Source: Gautieria morchelliformis
Taxonomy: Eukaryota > Basidiomycota > Agaricomycetes > Gomphales > Gomphaceae
Assembly (NCBI GenBank): GCA_015179125.1
Contig: WHVA01000007.1
Coordinates: forward strand, 310,001-374,000
DNA length: 64,000 nucleotides
Direction: 5' to 3'
Positions within the stretch are counted from its first letter, which is position 1; each line of letters opens with the position of its first letter. A program made the position numbers and the translations under genes. Positions 29,772 to 42,493 of this stretch are shown in pieces. The notes beneath the pieces are model-generated. The model searched no databases. It was not told the DNA's origin and worked only from the letters and a program-made list of their open reading frames with translations.

Positions 29772-31000
29772 GCAAGTAAGTTTACCTCCAGGTTTTTCAG
29801 TAAACACTCCTCGAAGCGTCGATCTAGGATATCGAAATTCATGCACTGCGGGACTTGAATAGGTTGTATCGTCACATCTCTGTTATGAATGGTCCAAGGC
29901 CACCGCACATGCGGCGTTATCTAAACCACGTCGCTCCAAATGGACCAAGGTAGCATCCTATCAGCTTGAGGAGTTCATTCCGTCAAAACATGGAATGAGA
30001 TGTCATGGGGAACGTTCTGCCATCCTGGGCAATGCTTCTGATCTTACTGCTTCCCATATCAGGGACGGTAGTGACCAGCGTGTGCAGAAATCGGTGACAT
30101 GGTTCAGTACCAGCTTCCACCGCACAGCTCCTCCAGCTGAAGACGTTTAATCTATGTGCCTGTACAATGTGTGGGACAGTATTTCTTCTCAAATTAAATT
30201 TTTATGGACGACTGGCAAGCCACAGTATTGCGTTCCTGTACTATTCTTGCAGTGATAATTCTAATGAACAACGCATGTATCACAGTACATACGTTCGGTT
30301 TACCCTGTGTTGCTGCACGACCTAGTGATTGTTCCAGTACCAACTGAATGAGCTGCAATAAGTAGCTTGGATATCAGACATAGCGGAAATATACTTACCT
30401 ATCACTGTGGCCTTCGAGATTGTATCTACAAATATCCATGAGATGCGTTGCGCGTGCAGCAATATGTGAGCCTCTGATTGGCCGGTTACTGTAAACGGCG
30501 ACGGGCCGGTGGATGGACTCTAAAGATCTATCTAACTCTTTAATATACTGTACTATGACCCTTGCTGTTCAACTACAAATCAAACCTATACGTTAGGTCG
30601 AATAGGTGTATGTGCTTGCACTGTACTAACTAGAGCGGCGACTCAACTTCACGAACCACCTTTACCCGTCCTTCTTCTCATTGCTGTAGTTCCAGGCTTC
30701 TCGGACGATTCGGATCGTGCTGGTGTCTGTCGACAAGTTTCAAGGGTATACATCCATTGTCACGTTTCCGTTTAAAAGACAGGATCTGCCCATACTTATA
30801 GCTCGTCTGTTTTCACTGCTCGACGAGGGAAGGGACTAGATGATCGGTCATGTGTGGTTCGAAATATTTGGGACAGCGTCAAAACATATGCCAGTGATTC
30901 TCAATGCTGTAGGTACGTAAAGTATCTGTCCTTTATGCCTGATATTAGGTGGAGCTACAGTAATATTATCCCCATAGACATCTGCAAGTTATAACCGCAC
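29772..31000. other. Intergenic, nothing recognised
   Basis: No long conserved-looking ORF, repeat or RNA gene noticed. Confidence 0.45.
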
Positions 31001-32612
31001 CTAGGAGTAGGCCCTGTTACTGATCTTCAGCCTCTTCGTTTTTTCGCCGACTGAAGCAGATAAATCATTTCCCTTTCTGATCGGTATCATTGAGTTTGTA
31101 TCGATGGCTACACTGGGCTCCTGGCACAAAGTCATGGGTTTAGTAATGGGAACGTCGGGAAGGTTGCTAGTCGAGGAGGTTTCTGCTTCGCTGCATGGCG
31201 AGTCGAAGGCATGCGGCTGAGAGATTGCCGATGGGACTGATGAGCGCGATCCCTCGTCCAGAGATGTGCACCTCTTCTGGAGACCACCTGCCCTGCCGCC
31301 TGCTATTCCATCGATACTGCTGGTCGTGCCGCTGATTGCCTGCAATGAAGGCCCCCTGTTGCTGATGTGAGATATAAACCTGGACATCACGCCATCAACC
31401 TTGTCGTTCTTTTGATCTTCAACGGTTGACGTCACGTTCTTGACCAAGTTATCTGATGTCGACTTGGAAAGTGCCATCTCGGCCGCGATCAGTGCGACCA
31501 GCTTGTGCAATGCCCTACTTGATTCGTTCCGCATCGCCCGCGCCGCTTGCAGCTCGCCCAGTGCGGCTTCCTTTGCATCTACCGATGTTGCCCTCTCCCG
31601 TTCGGCCTTTATCGAAAGTAACCTGGCCCTCGCCATCTCCTTTTTCACAAGTTCTTTCTCCTTCTCAACAACAGCACGCGAATGCTCGACACGAGCATGC
31701 CCCTCAGCCAGGTTAGCCTTCTCCCTCTCTCGTAGCTTCTCGAAGGCCGTGCGTGCATTCCTAAGTGCTGCAAAGGTTGCCTGGGCCTCAGACCGTGCCT
31801 CGTCTAATGCATCGTTTCGTTCCTGCTCCATTACCAAATAAAGCCCTTCTCGCGCCTGTATTGCGTGGGATTCAATCTGTCCTTGGACGAGGCCTATCGC
31901 CTCAGCCGCTGAGCTGAAGCGAGACACATGAGCTTGCGCCCTCTGGAGGAATTGGCGAGCTTCGGTGCGTTCAGCCCTGGCGACGGACACGAGAGCGTCA
32001 AGTTCAGCGGATTTGACATTTACTTTCTCGGTTAACTCTGCGATGTGGAGTCGCTCACAGTGCACCTTATCGAGTTCCTCGGTGAGCCGATCGCTGATTG
32101 CGTTGGCCCTCGCTTTAGCGTCAAGGCATGCAGCAGCAGAGGTGGCCTGGGCAGCAGTAGCGGCCAACAAGTTGCTTATGACCGCTGCCTGCTCCCGATT
32201 GATACCATCTAATTCCTGCTGAGCCGTTTGCAACAACCCGTGCTCAAGGGCTTGCATGGTTTCCCTCTCTTGCTGCACTTCTAGCCTGTGCATCCTGAAC
32301 ATGATTGTTGCTCCTCGCTGGATCAACGCCTGCTTTTTCTTCTGAGCATTCGTATTTGTCGTCCAATCTGATTTCTCCTCATCGAAGAGTCTCTTCTCTA
32401 GCTCGAGAGCGTCTTTCGTAGCATTGAGGTTGGTTTCTTTCAGTAGAAGGTCGTTCGCTGATGGGAGCACGCCTGTGACGGCGCGATTGTGGTCTGGAAG
32501 AGCCGCCTCGGGGAGCTGGAAGTTGTTCTGGGATGCATTGAACCTTTTATCTCTCTTTAGACAGACGACAGGATAAATCAGCCATGTTTTGACAAGGAAA
32601 CAGCAAGCTCCA
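31001..32612 (-). CDS. Long coiled-coil protein with basic tail, function unknown (5' exon unresolved)
   Basis: The frame is open on the minus strand from about 32612 to a stop at 31001. It encodes about 500 residues dominated by charged heptad-like helices (ATKDALELEKRLFDEEK; RLTEELDKVHCERLHIAEL; EKEKELVKKEMARARLLSIK), then a Ser/Thr-rich region and a short basic C-terminus (GEKTKRLKISNRAYS) that could be a nuclear signal. No ATG occurs in frame before 32470, so the start must come from an upstream exon; a plausible acceptor is TCTGTCTAAAG near 32560. No enzymatic motif is seen. The length of uninterrupted, biased coding supports a real gene. Role unknown. Confidence 0.7.
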
Positions 32613-32995
32613 TGCCTTGTAAGTATTCAACAGCTTCCTCTTAATATTCTTCGCTTTCGTGATCAAGTTGAGATTTAACATAGTATCGTACGCCTGGTGA
32701 GAGGGGCTGCCGAGGTATCTTGTGCGTAGTATAGAGAAGACTCTTAGTGCACGTACGTGGTGGTCGTAAGGAAAGAAAAGTCCTTGTGGCTGATCCGCTC
32801 GTAGACCGAGACAGTTGCATGGTATTTAACTCTAGCCACGGCCAGCCACACCTATACAAGCTGTCTTGACTATACCGCAGATGCAACGATCGTTTCTTAC
32901 GCGAGTATACTGACTTGTTGACTCGAAGGTGACAACGGTGATGATTAACCAAATTTTCTGTATTATTACATGAGCGACGAGCTCAATAGATACCA

Positions 32996-33047
32996 AACAA
33001 AAAAAAACAGAAAAAAAAAAAAAAAAGGAAAAAAAAAAAGGAAAATT
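32996..33047. repeat. A-rich low-complexity tract
   Basis: Runs of A broken by single C or GG residues. It might mark the 3' end of an old retro-insertion, but no flanking duplication was seen. The surrounding 32640-33150 has no clear gene. Confidence 0.7.
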
Positions 33048-33189
33048 TCACCACCAGCTAGAGCCCTGCCACACTCTATTTAGTCAGTCAAGGCGACAAA
33101 TATTATTATGTTCAAATAACTTTCGGAGGTGATGTCACAGGTTTGGCATACGCAAGTAACTCCTCTCTCGCGTGCAACTTGCTCTCCCA

Positions 33190-34440
33190 CTCTGCTTCAA
33201 TCATGAAAATAGTGAGATACCCATGAGTCGACCTCACGGTTCAAACCGTCCTCAATGTCTTCCGCTGTCGTGGACGATGCCAATACGTTAGCGCAGGAAG
33301 TCTCCGTGAGTTGTTCGTCTCTAGCACTGCGACAAGCTAACGCAACAGAGGCAACGGTGCTTTCCGGGAAGGAAAGCATAACGACGTACGGTCTGGAATC
33401 ATATATCAACATCTGGGTCAATCAGTCAAATCTGTGTAAAAAAACTACATACGTGAAGAGATTACCAAAGTACTTCAAAGCATCAGGGACTTTGGAGCGA
33501 CCGTGTCCGTCAGCAGATATATTCAACCCAATGTCAACGCCAGGTTTGAGCAAAGCTTCGCGGGCGACGGTAACTGCTCGCCAGGCAACTGCACCCACGT
33601 AGTCACTGGTAGATACCCAGTCGCTAGGTTCTGTGGGATTGCATGCGTGCTTCAACTTGCGAAGCGATTCCCAAGTGAAGAAGAAGTTAGACATTGTTAC
33701 TGACGAGGACGCTGTGGGGGAGCCGCGCCACCGGGAGTGGGCCTGCTTTTTGGGATAGCTCTTGGTGTCGGTGGAGGGAAGAATATGCCGGAGTCGCGCT
33801 CCCATGATGTGATGGCAAGAGGCTCTGACTCTGAATCGCCGCGAGACACTCTAGCCCATTCCTTCAACAATTGGATGAACGATGCGCAGTCAACAAGCAC
33901 ATGGGATATGCTGATACCCATGGCCAGTGTACCACAACTGAACTGATCATCATTGTTATCCAAAGGCAGGTCTCCTGGGGAGATGGACATAGATGAACCT
34001 ACGTTGATGAACCTCGCCATTAGCAACGGTTGGTCCCCAGAGTATTCATTGCTGCCTAGGAATGTTCGGAGTGACACCTCAAGAGGTCCCGGCAGATCGG
34101 CGTATGCAATACATAGGCGAATCCACTCAGATCAAATCGGCACCGCGTCCATCGTCAATTGAACAAGCTCCATTGATTTCGCCCCCTACGCATCTTGAGT
34201 ATCATATATTGACCCTGTGATCATTGGGAGCCTATCTATGAACGCCGCTGCAAAGCGCTGCAGATCGGTGGGACCAGAGGATGAAGGTCTGAAGAATAGG
34301 TTGAGTGGAACCCAGCCAGATCGGGCTCTAATGCGTTGAGAGATACATGAGAATCGGACAGAGGGTTTGCAAGCTTGAAGGAAACGAGCGTCTAGAGCGT
34401 GGCTACTAAGCCCCAGAGTCTGAATCAGCACACCAACTTG
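33190..34440 (-). pseudogene. HxxxD-type acyltransferase (PF02458-like), apparently decayed
   Basis: This family transfers acyl groups from acyl-CoA to alcohol or amine acceptors. Minus-strand pieces in order: SSGPTDLQRFAAAFIDRLPM...GSIYDTQDA (34190-34431); VSLRTFLGSNEYSGDQPLLM...SCGTLAMGISISHVLVDCAS (33830-34080) with the catalytic HxxxD as HVLVD; NFFFTWESLRKLKHACNP and WVSTSDYVGAVAWRAVTVAR (33480-33710); then SRPYVVMLSFPESTVASVAL to a stop at 33197. Stops interrupt between the first two pieces (about 34090-34180), and the C-terminal DFGWG-type motif is not found. Some gaps could be introns. I favour a truncated gene. Confidence 0.65.
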
Positions 34441-34567
34441 TCATCCATCATGAGCCGGGTCTATGCCATGGAGTGACGATTTTTCCCACAGTGGCGGTGC
34501 TTGGGGTAGGCTGTGTCCCTCTCCCACGTGACACAGCCGGCGCTTAAGAGATGAATGCGGGCACGTG

Positions 34568-34745
34568 TCGCGAGCGTTCCTTCGGCTTCGGGTTTCTGGC
34601 TACTTCTTATGCTTCTTCTCCTGATCTTGGCAACTTGCCGCGTCGTGCTTCTGTTGCCAATCGGAGCTTGGCGCTGGATGCTTCCATTGATTGCCTTTTC
34701 TGCTCTCTCCGTCGTTCGGTGGGCCGGTTATGGCTCAGGTCCCCA
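34568..34745. repeat. Dispersed repeat C, copy 2
   Basis: Same-orientation relative of 22076-22262, here directly before a WD40 fragment. Confidence 0.85.
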
Positions 34746-34774
34746 CTTTCTGTACGGAACCCTTCTTTGTCCAT

Positions 34775-34936
34775 GAGGGCGGAGATGTTTATGTTCTATC
34801 AGGTGTCTACTCGGTAGGGTTCTTTCCAGACGGCAAACGCATCGTCTCGGGATCCGATGATGAGACGATCCGGGTAACCGGGTGTGGGATCCAGTACGGT
34901 GCACGAGCGTCCTCAGGTCTATATCTCCGAAATTGA
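34775..34936 (+). pseudogene. Single WD40-blade fragment
   Basis: Reads GGDVYVLSGVYSVGFFPDGK then RIVSGSDDETIRV, the core of a WD40 repeat of the type found in fungal NACHT-WD40 proteins. It then loses the frame (TGCGIQYGARAS). Only one blade is present. Confidence 0.7.
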
Positions 34937-37254
34937 GTTTGCGATAATCGTAATACCTATTCACATTATACTGAATGGTAACTACTAGTAGCTACTCGCG
35001 ACGGTTAGCCCCCCACAAGCGCTTAATTGCGTTGAACTGACGCGTCATCCAAACTGCCTACTTCGTGCTTTGTCGCTGCTCTCAGCCTTTTCAATCCCTG
35101 ATTCTGACCCTAGCTGAGCCTACAGATAGCCTTTATAACCGCAATCCCAAGGGGAGAAGCCAGTAATATTCAGGGATTGTCATGTCAAATATAGAGACGG
35201 CCTTACGACACTGGTTTAACAGCACCTGACGATGAGTAAATCAACACGCTCCTGATCGAAGGGTGCATGTAAGGGGCAAGCAGAAGAGCAAAATGCTGTG
35301 GGCAGAGCATAGTAGATGAGGTGTGCAGTTATTTGTCTAATATGTGCTAGCTTGAGTGATGGCAAGAATAGTCCTCTTATCATCGACACCCGACGATCAG
35401 CGCTTGCCATCATCGATATGCAAAGTATGTTCTTCTGTGCGGTTTATCGATGGACAATTAATCTCACTGCTGTGCACAGACTTCTTCCTGCACCACGCCG
35501 TTCAGGCATCATCCGTGGGTCGGAATGTCGTGCCAGCAACACTTAACTGTTAACTGCATGATAGATACATTCCGAGCGAACGGAATGAAGGTATTGTGGA
35601 CTAACGTGAGCTATACTAATATCAAAGGGCCTGATCCACACTGACCAGGTCTAAGGAAAATCTAGTGGGGTCTTGACGAGTTCGATCTCCGTATAATGCC
35701 TCTCGCCTTCTCCGTGGGTTTCGCAACACTCCAGAGAGTAGGCCTCCTGATCCCCACAACTTTACAATCATGAACCTGATATCTTTCGTCCCAAGCGATG
35801 TTCTGCTCTCAGATGGGGGTCATCAATGGCACCGACTGGGGCTGTTAACTCATGCGTGGATCGTTCAACGCGCAGCCGTGGGGCCCTGTTCATGATCAAC
35901 AGGTTCAGGGCGTGAATCAAGGCATTTCAACAAGAGTCAGTCTCATGTATAAGCCATGTTGTCACCAGAAAACTGATGCATTGCACACAGATCATTTGAG
36001 CGGTCTGAGACGCCATCAGGGCTTTACCTACAAGAGAATGACATTACAACACTATGTTTCAGCGGTGTCAATGCACACCAGTGTGTTGTAAGTACATGGC
36101 ACACCATGAACCATGTCGCCACTTTATTGATCATATTCCCATAGTTTGGCACTATGATAGATGCGTACTTCAAGGCAGGTATTCATGCGCGAGTCACAGG
36201 ACCTTAATCAGCTAATTTAGAACTTCGACGTGATCTACGTTGAACACATCGCCGCAACCTCTTGTGGTTGTTCCCTCACCAGTTTTTCTGTTCTAATAAC
36301 CAGCCAGGTGAGGGCTGGACTCTTAAGTAGTGCCTGCCCTCAATTACATAAATGACGAATGGCCGTTTGCTTCAAATGTTCTCTTCGGTATGGAAAGAGC
36401 TCAGAATTGATTGTATGAGCTCGGATGCAATGCTGCTTTGTTATCATTCCATGCCAATCTAACAGAGAGACAGTAGACCATCGACGGTCTGCCTCAGAAT
36501 TGACACCGTACCATCACTGTTACATTTGGAATACAGTGAATATCTCCTACTTTATGTTACTGAAGAGTAGAGTTGTGTTTCTGCCAGTCGCTAGTAAATA
36601 TGCACACCGGGATCGCTGGACGCCGCTGAAGCCGCACTCTTTGTCTGAAACTGACGGATATCACCGCCGATGGCATCGGGAGTACCATTGTATTGTCCAG
36701 CGTTACTTGCTGACAAATACTTCTTGTACTTAGGCGCTAGATCTCGAACGGCAATCGCGAAAAGGACCTTCTAAGCGCCATGGCCAAGCCAAACCAACGA
36801 TGACGGACTAAACCCGAACTCTAGACACCTACCGGTGCTAATTATGATGCTGTAGTGTGTTATTAGTTTAAACATGATGCCCCGCAGAAGCTTGGGAGGC
36901 CGCAGAGGTCCCCATAGCCATGCACCAGTGGGTGGTCGGGAGTTCAAAATGGCACGTGACTAGTCGAATATTATGTGATCAAATATACATAAATACAGTG
37001 TGGCGGTAGTACAAAAGTGATTTGATCACTCGTCAATTAAATTTTAGACCTGAGGACGCTCGTGCACCGTAATCCAGAGACATGATGTCAGGCCTGATAT
37101 GGGAGAGGTACGGTAGGTGTCTCCTGCATACAAGGGTTGACCAAGCTGGTACTCCCAACCCTTGTTTCTTATATCACCGCGCTTGGGTAGCCGATATATA
37201 TATATAACCGAGAGCGCTCAGCACCCTCCTTGCGATTCAACATACGGATCAGGC
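34937..37254. other. Gene-poor stretch, nothing recognised
   Basis: Short ORFs without families and no strong repeat noticed. 37180-37206 contains a short TATATA run. Confidence 0.45.
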
Positions 37255-37261
37255 AGCGATT

Positions 37262-37475
37262 GATGATCGTGGCGTGATCGTGATCGTGTGGCGTGATGTG
37301 ATCGTGTGGCGTGATGTGATCATGTGGCATAATAGTGATCGTGTGGCACGCGTGATGTGATCGTTAGGCATAATAGTGATCGTGTGCGTGATGTGATCCT
37401 GTGGCGTGATGTAATAGTGATCGTGTGGCGTGATCGCGTGGCGTAATAGTGATCGTGTGGCGCGTGCCTGATCGG
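37262..37475. repeat. Degenerate GTGATCGTGTGGC tandem array
   Basis: About ten imperfect repeats of GTGATCGTGTGGCGTGAT, variably shortened or with ATAATA inserts. Not coding. Confidence 0.88.
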
Positions 37476-37733
37476 GGTCGGCATGCGCCGCGTCATCGTG
37501 GCTCCCGTGCGTAAACTGGCGATTCTCAAGAGCCGCCTCTTGGTGGAGTCTTTCTATCCACCCTCCGACCTAGATCTGTCATGAGCCACTCTTCGTCCAC
37601 CTTCCACCATTGTTCCCTTGGACCCCTGGTAGTGTGCGTGTAGCGAGTTTGTTCTGCCTGCGCTGGTATCGTCTGCCTCTTGGAACTCAACCTTTCACTG
37701 TTGTTCCCTCGTTCTCGTTTCCTTCCTACAGTT

Positions 37734-37768
37734 TCTCTCTCTCTCTCTCTCTCTCCTGTCTCTCTCCA
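37734..37768 (+). repeat. (TC)n microsatellite
   Basis: TTTCTC followed by about ten TC units, interrupted once by CTG. The surrounding 37480-38300 has no recognisable gene. Confidence 0.9.
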
Positions 37769-38306
37769 TGCCGCTTCCTGTTCTGCCAACTCCTCTCCAT
37801 ATAAGCACTACTCTCGCCTTCACCAACTCCTCCACCATACAGCTCGACGGCATCGACGGCTGCTTCACTTCCGCCTGTCTTTATGCCAGCATGTTTGTGT
37901 AGGCCCTTGTTGTTGAGGGTGGTTAAATGGTGCCGATGGGTGTCGCTGGAGCTAGAGGATTTGATGCAGGCGACGGTGAGAATATGAAATTGAGAGTATG
38001 AAACGACACGGTGAGATGACAACATGAGGCAATGAGGGCAGTGGGACGACTCGGATGCTTGGTGACGCGCTGCTTCAACGGCCGTTGTCGTGGCCTACTC
38101 CGAGTCTGCGCTCTTTCCTTCTGTCCGTCACCTTAAGGATGCGCGACATGTGCTGACCCACCTTTGCAGTCCATTTGGGGCGTTCTTCCGGTCCTTTTGC
38201 CTGTGCGTCGGCACTCTGCGCCCCGTGCCCGCGCCGCCGCACCCTGTCGCGCAGCGTGTAGTGGATGGGCGTGTGCAGTGTTGTGTCATTTAAGGGGACG
38301 TATGCG

Positions 38307-40655
38307 CTATGAGGAGGCAGACTCATACCGCGTTGTCCTCTCGAGACCTTGTGTCCCATCTCCTTTAACAAATCGACAAGCAGTAGACGCCCATTGGAAG
38401 TGACCTTCAGATTTCTCAACTAATAACTGGCACCAGCCATTGTTGGGCCATTTACGCTCAAGGGCCGTAATGTGGCCAAGTTGATCTTTCACAAAGCGAG
38501 AGACGTCATCAGCAGAGTTGGGGTCAATATCCTTTATGGACCTGGACAGCACGTGCTTCTTTCCAAGAAGGGCGTCCTGGATGTCTTTTTCGGCACGAGA
38601 GGTGATGAGAACGCGGAAGTTAGGCGACAGTTCTGCAGCTTCGTTGCCAAGGACAGACAAGAGACCCTGGCGAAATTCCCGGTCTCCGCTCTCATCCAAA
38701 GCATCAATGACGATCACCGTGGGTCCGACGGTCGTTACCCCATGGGCAGCGTCCAGAATGAACTTCTGGAACTGCTGATGAGGTATGCGTGTGGTCCGAA
38801 GGGCTCTCTGCTCTCCGACCACTTTCACCAACGATGCTTTGCGTTGTGGGTCCAGATCAGCCAGGTCACGAGCAACAGTGCTAAAGATATTGTCGGGGGA
38901 CCTCTCTGCCGGACGATCCCGGTCAAAACAGTACGACGATCCGAGACGCTTGAGTTTATCAAATCGTCGAGCGACCTCGTGAGCAATTGCAGATTTTCCG
39001 GCACCTGCAACATCGTTCAAGAAAAATATCCGGGGGGTGTCGTCGCTATCCTGGTTGGCCCAATCGCAGATCTCCCCAATGACTTTCTCGCGAGTACCCG
39101 GCAAACAGCCTCTTTTAGGGTCGCATCCAGCTCCCGCTGCATAGGGCATGTCATTAAGTTGAACTTCCACGGCTAGTTGCAAGGTGTATTAGCCTTGGGA
39201 AAGGCCCAAAGTCAGAAAACCCACAGAGATCGCCGACGGCATCCAGAACACGTAGTACAGTGATTTCGGTATGAATGACGGCCTGTTCCTGTAACGCCAA
39301 CCTGAGATTCCTGAACGTTTCCCGGTATTGTTCGACCTTGCTGTCGACATCCGACCATAGATTTTTCACTGCTCTTTTCCCTGAACAAAAATGATCAGCT
39401 ATGGGCACCTGACAGTGTGTTCAACATACAGAATCCCTTGTTTTTTGCGTAGCCGCGAATAAAGTAGCTGCACTCTAACGTCTGTTGCGCTAAGGATAGG
39501 ATAATTGACTTGTGCGATTCAATTTTTTTCAACGGCTCTGTCTGATCGGCGAACTCATAGGTGTCTCCAATAGTCTTCGCCAGACAATGAATGGTATCGT
39601 CCCGGTCCATCTGATCAATGATCATCTAAATAGTGTCAACCCCAGATGTCAGCTATATCAATCCGGTTGGTGTATGTCAAAAATGTACCGTATGTGCAAG
39701 AGACAGGATGGACCATGCCATTTTCGCATAGGGATGGACCTAGAATCAAAGCACACCGTGTCAGTGAGATACCCTTGGAGACGACCAACCCAATCATACC
39801 TCTGAGGCCTTATCCACAATACTGGTAAACAGCTGGATATTGCGCAGGAGGGGATCCCATGCCGCCGCTATTGGATCGATAGTATTGGTCCTCGAAGTGA
39901 CCCTGCTGACCACATTCCGTACACAAGTGAGTAGGGATGACGGCGGGTTCATGTTATCGACCACTCTCGTTCCGCTGACGGCTTCGCTCATCTCGGCCTT
40001 CTGCGCCTCGTCGGACGTCGCGAAAGACGTGAAGGTGAACGCTAGGAGAGTCAGAACCTCGTGCACCTTCCCTGTCTTGTCTGATTTTTGCAGTTTGCGA
40101 ACAACGGCTGCTGCGTGATGATTGCGCGTGCATTCCTTCGATGAGCGAAAGGGACTGACCTCCAGGTGCTCCGCCGGCAAGTAGCAACTCAATCTTTTCG
40201 TTCGTACCGCCTATGTAGTCCTCACGTGTAAAGATACGATGCCGGTAGACTTCGATTCCTAATACAGAAGACACATGAAAGTCCTTGCTGGGCATGGATT
40301 TAAGTCGCGTGAATATAATAACATTGGAATTAAACGCACAAATAGAACGACTCAGTCCACGAGGCAGTATTGCCTCTCGCAGATACCGAGTCTTCTTGAC
40401 ATCCTTATCGACAAAGAGTTTTACGTAGTATTTACCAGGACGTTTGCAGAACAGTCCGACATTGGGAAGGTGTCGCATTTCAGGTCTGTTGTCGATCGGA
40501 AAGATTTAGTATGCAATAGGCACCGCAAACGAAAGAGTCTTTCCAACAACTTTGATACCTGCGGGAATACTTCGGGGTGGCGAGTGAACAGTTGGCTCAC
40601 CAGAGAAGCGATTGCGGACTTACGGCGCTGTCACAGTGCCCTCAACGTTGTTCAT
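38307..40655 (-). CDS. NACHT-domain (NLR-like) protein with C2-like N-terminus; C-terminus looks truncated
   Basis: Fungal STAND NTPases of this kind act in self/non-self recognition and cell-death signalling (family knowledge). Exon 1 is short (40624-40655, MNNVEGTVTAP). Later minus-strand pieces give a C2-like domain (GKYYVKLFVDKDVKKTR, GIEVYRHRIFTREDYIGG), a helical region (HEVLTLLAFTFTSFATSDEA, LRNIQLFTSIVDKASEV, KTIGDTYEFADQTEPLKKIE, KVEQYRETFRNLRLALQEQA) and a NACHT block in one 291-codon frame (38307-39182). The NACHT block carries Walker A NDVAGAGKSA (residues about 56-65 of that frame), Walker B VIVIDALDE, and sensor-like FRVLITSR. After VEKSEGHFQWASTACRFVKG the frame decays and stops, with no WD40 or ankyrin tail. 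Internal exon borders are approximate. Duplicate N-terminus at 24916-26354. Confidence 0.75.
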
Positions 40656-40925
40656 CGTTCGCCGTATTCGAGGTGGGTGCATGGTAGATGGGAAAAGACG
40701 AGAAGCGCCCGTCGATCGTCACTACGTTGTCTTCGCAAGTACAGCAGGTAGTTCCGCGCTGTCTGAGCCAACGCGGCGGGAGTGAGCTCCGTGCACTGTG
40801 AAAGTTTCATAAATCCGTTGTCGTGCCCACAATATGTGCATCACCGCAAGGAAGGTTCAGGATTTCACCAATGCAGTCTATCCCGCTCTTATAGATATGA
40901 GGTGGTAGGTGTAGTTTTGTCAACT
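40656..40925. promoter_or_regulatory. Divergent spacer between the NLR-like gene and the WD40 fragment
   Basis: Matches 26355-26640 in the duplicate block, so the intergenic DNA was copied together with the genes. No specific element is recognised. Confidence 0.5.
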
Positions 40926-40929
40926 TGTT

Positions 40930-41570
40930 CCGACTATCCAGTGCCCAGCTACCAACCCCAAATCAGTCCGCTACCAGACCTCCAAATGTGACATCCGTCT
41001 CCCCTCCCCACTTTCCTAGTCTGCCTACACCCTCCAACGCCCCACATCTCGTTTCAGCTGTAATCCCCCAATGGAAAAAGACCGTATAGTACCCACTGAC
41101 TGCTTCTCCAAATGCGGTCAAGCCCCGAGAGCGTCCAGTACCAATCCGCCCGCAAATGGACCGCCCTCCCTTCCCCGCCAGCGTGTCCCTCTATGACCCT
41201 GCAAGCCCGCTGTCTTTACAGGTGTTTCCCAAGCTCCGTCAGCCGAAAGCCAAAATCCAACCGCTTCCAAGCCCCACACCCGGTACATGCCCCAAACCTC
41301 CAAAGACTACGACAACTCCGCCTGGTGGCAGTCTCACAAAACCCTCCTAATGGCTCCAAAAAGCTCTCGCCCAATCATGCGAAGCGGAATAGGATTCGAT
41401 TTAATTCATCTCACTCGTCCCCTGTCCGTCTGGCAGTTCCGTACTAACCCCGCACCTTCCGGCGCCGTATTCTCCGTCTGCTTCTCTGCCGACGAGCGCT
41501 ACCTCGCGACTGGGTCCTAACCAGACATATACGACACGGTCAACGGGGAAAGGACATGGTGAGTGATCGC
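40930..41570 (+). pseudogene. WD40/Tup1-like fragment, copy 2
   Basis: Reads MAPKSSRPIMRSGIGFDLIH (41350) and FRTNPAPSGAVFSVCFSADE, then RYLATGS. A stop falls where Tup1-type proteins would continue into the first blade, and PDIYDTVNGERTW resumes after it. Tup1-like proteins are WD40 corepressors; only the beginning of the propeller is present. Duplicate of 26640-27240. Confidence 0.55.
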
Positions 41571-42340
41571 CTCGTCTTTCGCTGTCCCTTCCCCTGAACC
41601 TCTCCCTTTTCTTCATCTCCCCCGCACGTTGTCCACACTCGAACAAAAACACCGTTTTCGGCCAGGGCTGTGGATACTGCTTACTTTTACTTATCCATTT
41701 TTATTTTGTTGCGTTGTGTCGCACTTAGATTCCTGCGAGCCAGTGGTGCGTTTTTGCGTATATGTCATAGGCTCGCACCGACGTCGAGTACATATGACTG
41801 TTGGTTTTGGCACGCTGGCTGATAATAGAGACATATTGCGTGTCCACCCGGCCGTTGTGATCTCAGGTGCGCGCGAGAACAGTGTTGAAGCACTTGGTAA
41901 ATATATCACGCCTAAAGGAGCCTTGCCTGCGACTGCCGCGCTCTACTGGATATTAGAGCCAACTTTCTTTTGACAGAGTCTGCAAGTATCAACACGTTTT
42001 GATTAATAGTAAGGTACGAATCAGAGACCCACGCCGAATGCGAATGCACCCTGATACACATGATGTCGTGGGTAGCATATGGTTGGGAGGTGTTTATTAG
42101 TGCAAACTCCGACTCCTTAGATAGCAGAGAACGCCACGCCACAGCCGCAGACAGCCGCGCCACCACCTACCTGCCTTCCACCATCACGAACGAAAACGTG
42201 CAAGGGCGAGGTGTATCATGGGAGGGTGGCGACGTCACACCGCATATACGCTGCACAAAGACCCCCCACCCGCTGGGAAAAGAAGGGGATTCGGGGGTCG
42301 TGTGATGTGAGGAGCAGGCGCATGACGGGAGCGCGTATGC
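41571..42340. other. Intergenic, no gene recognised
   Basis: The segment around 42130-42200 (CACAGCCGCAGACAG...) resembles motifs at 50350-50900, on the other side of the LINE. Confidence 0.4.
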
Positions 42341-42493
42341 AAGTCCGCTCACGGGACTTTTCCCACGCCTACCACCACCATCGAAACTAAAAAATTCCCG
42401 TAACTACACTACATCACAACCTGACAGTAGATAGCGGAACGTACAGTCACGCTAAATACGAGTTGGGAGCTTCTGACACGAGAAGCAATCAAA

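Noticed and set aside
42341..42352. LINE insertion target as a promoter motif
   Set aside because: The 12-bp sequence is simply the target duplication; nothing links it to a neighbouring gene.
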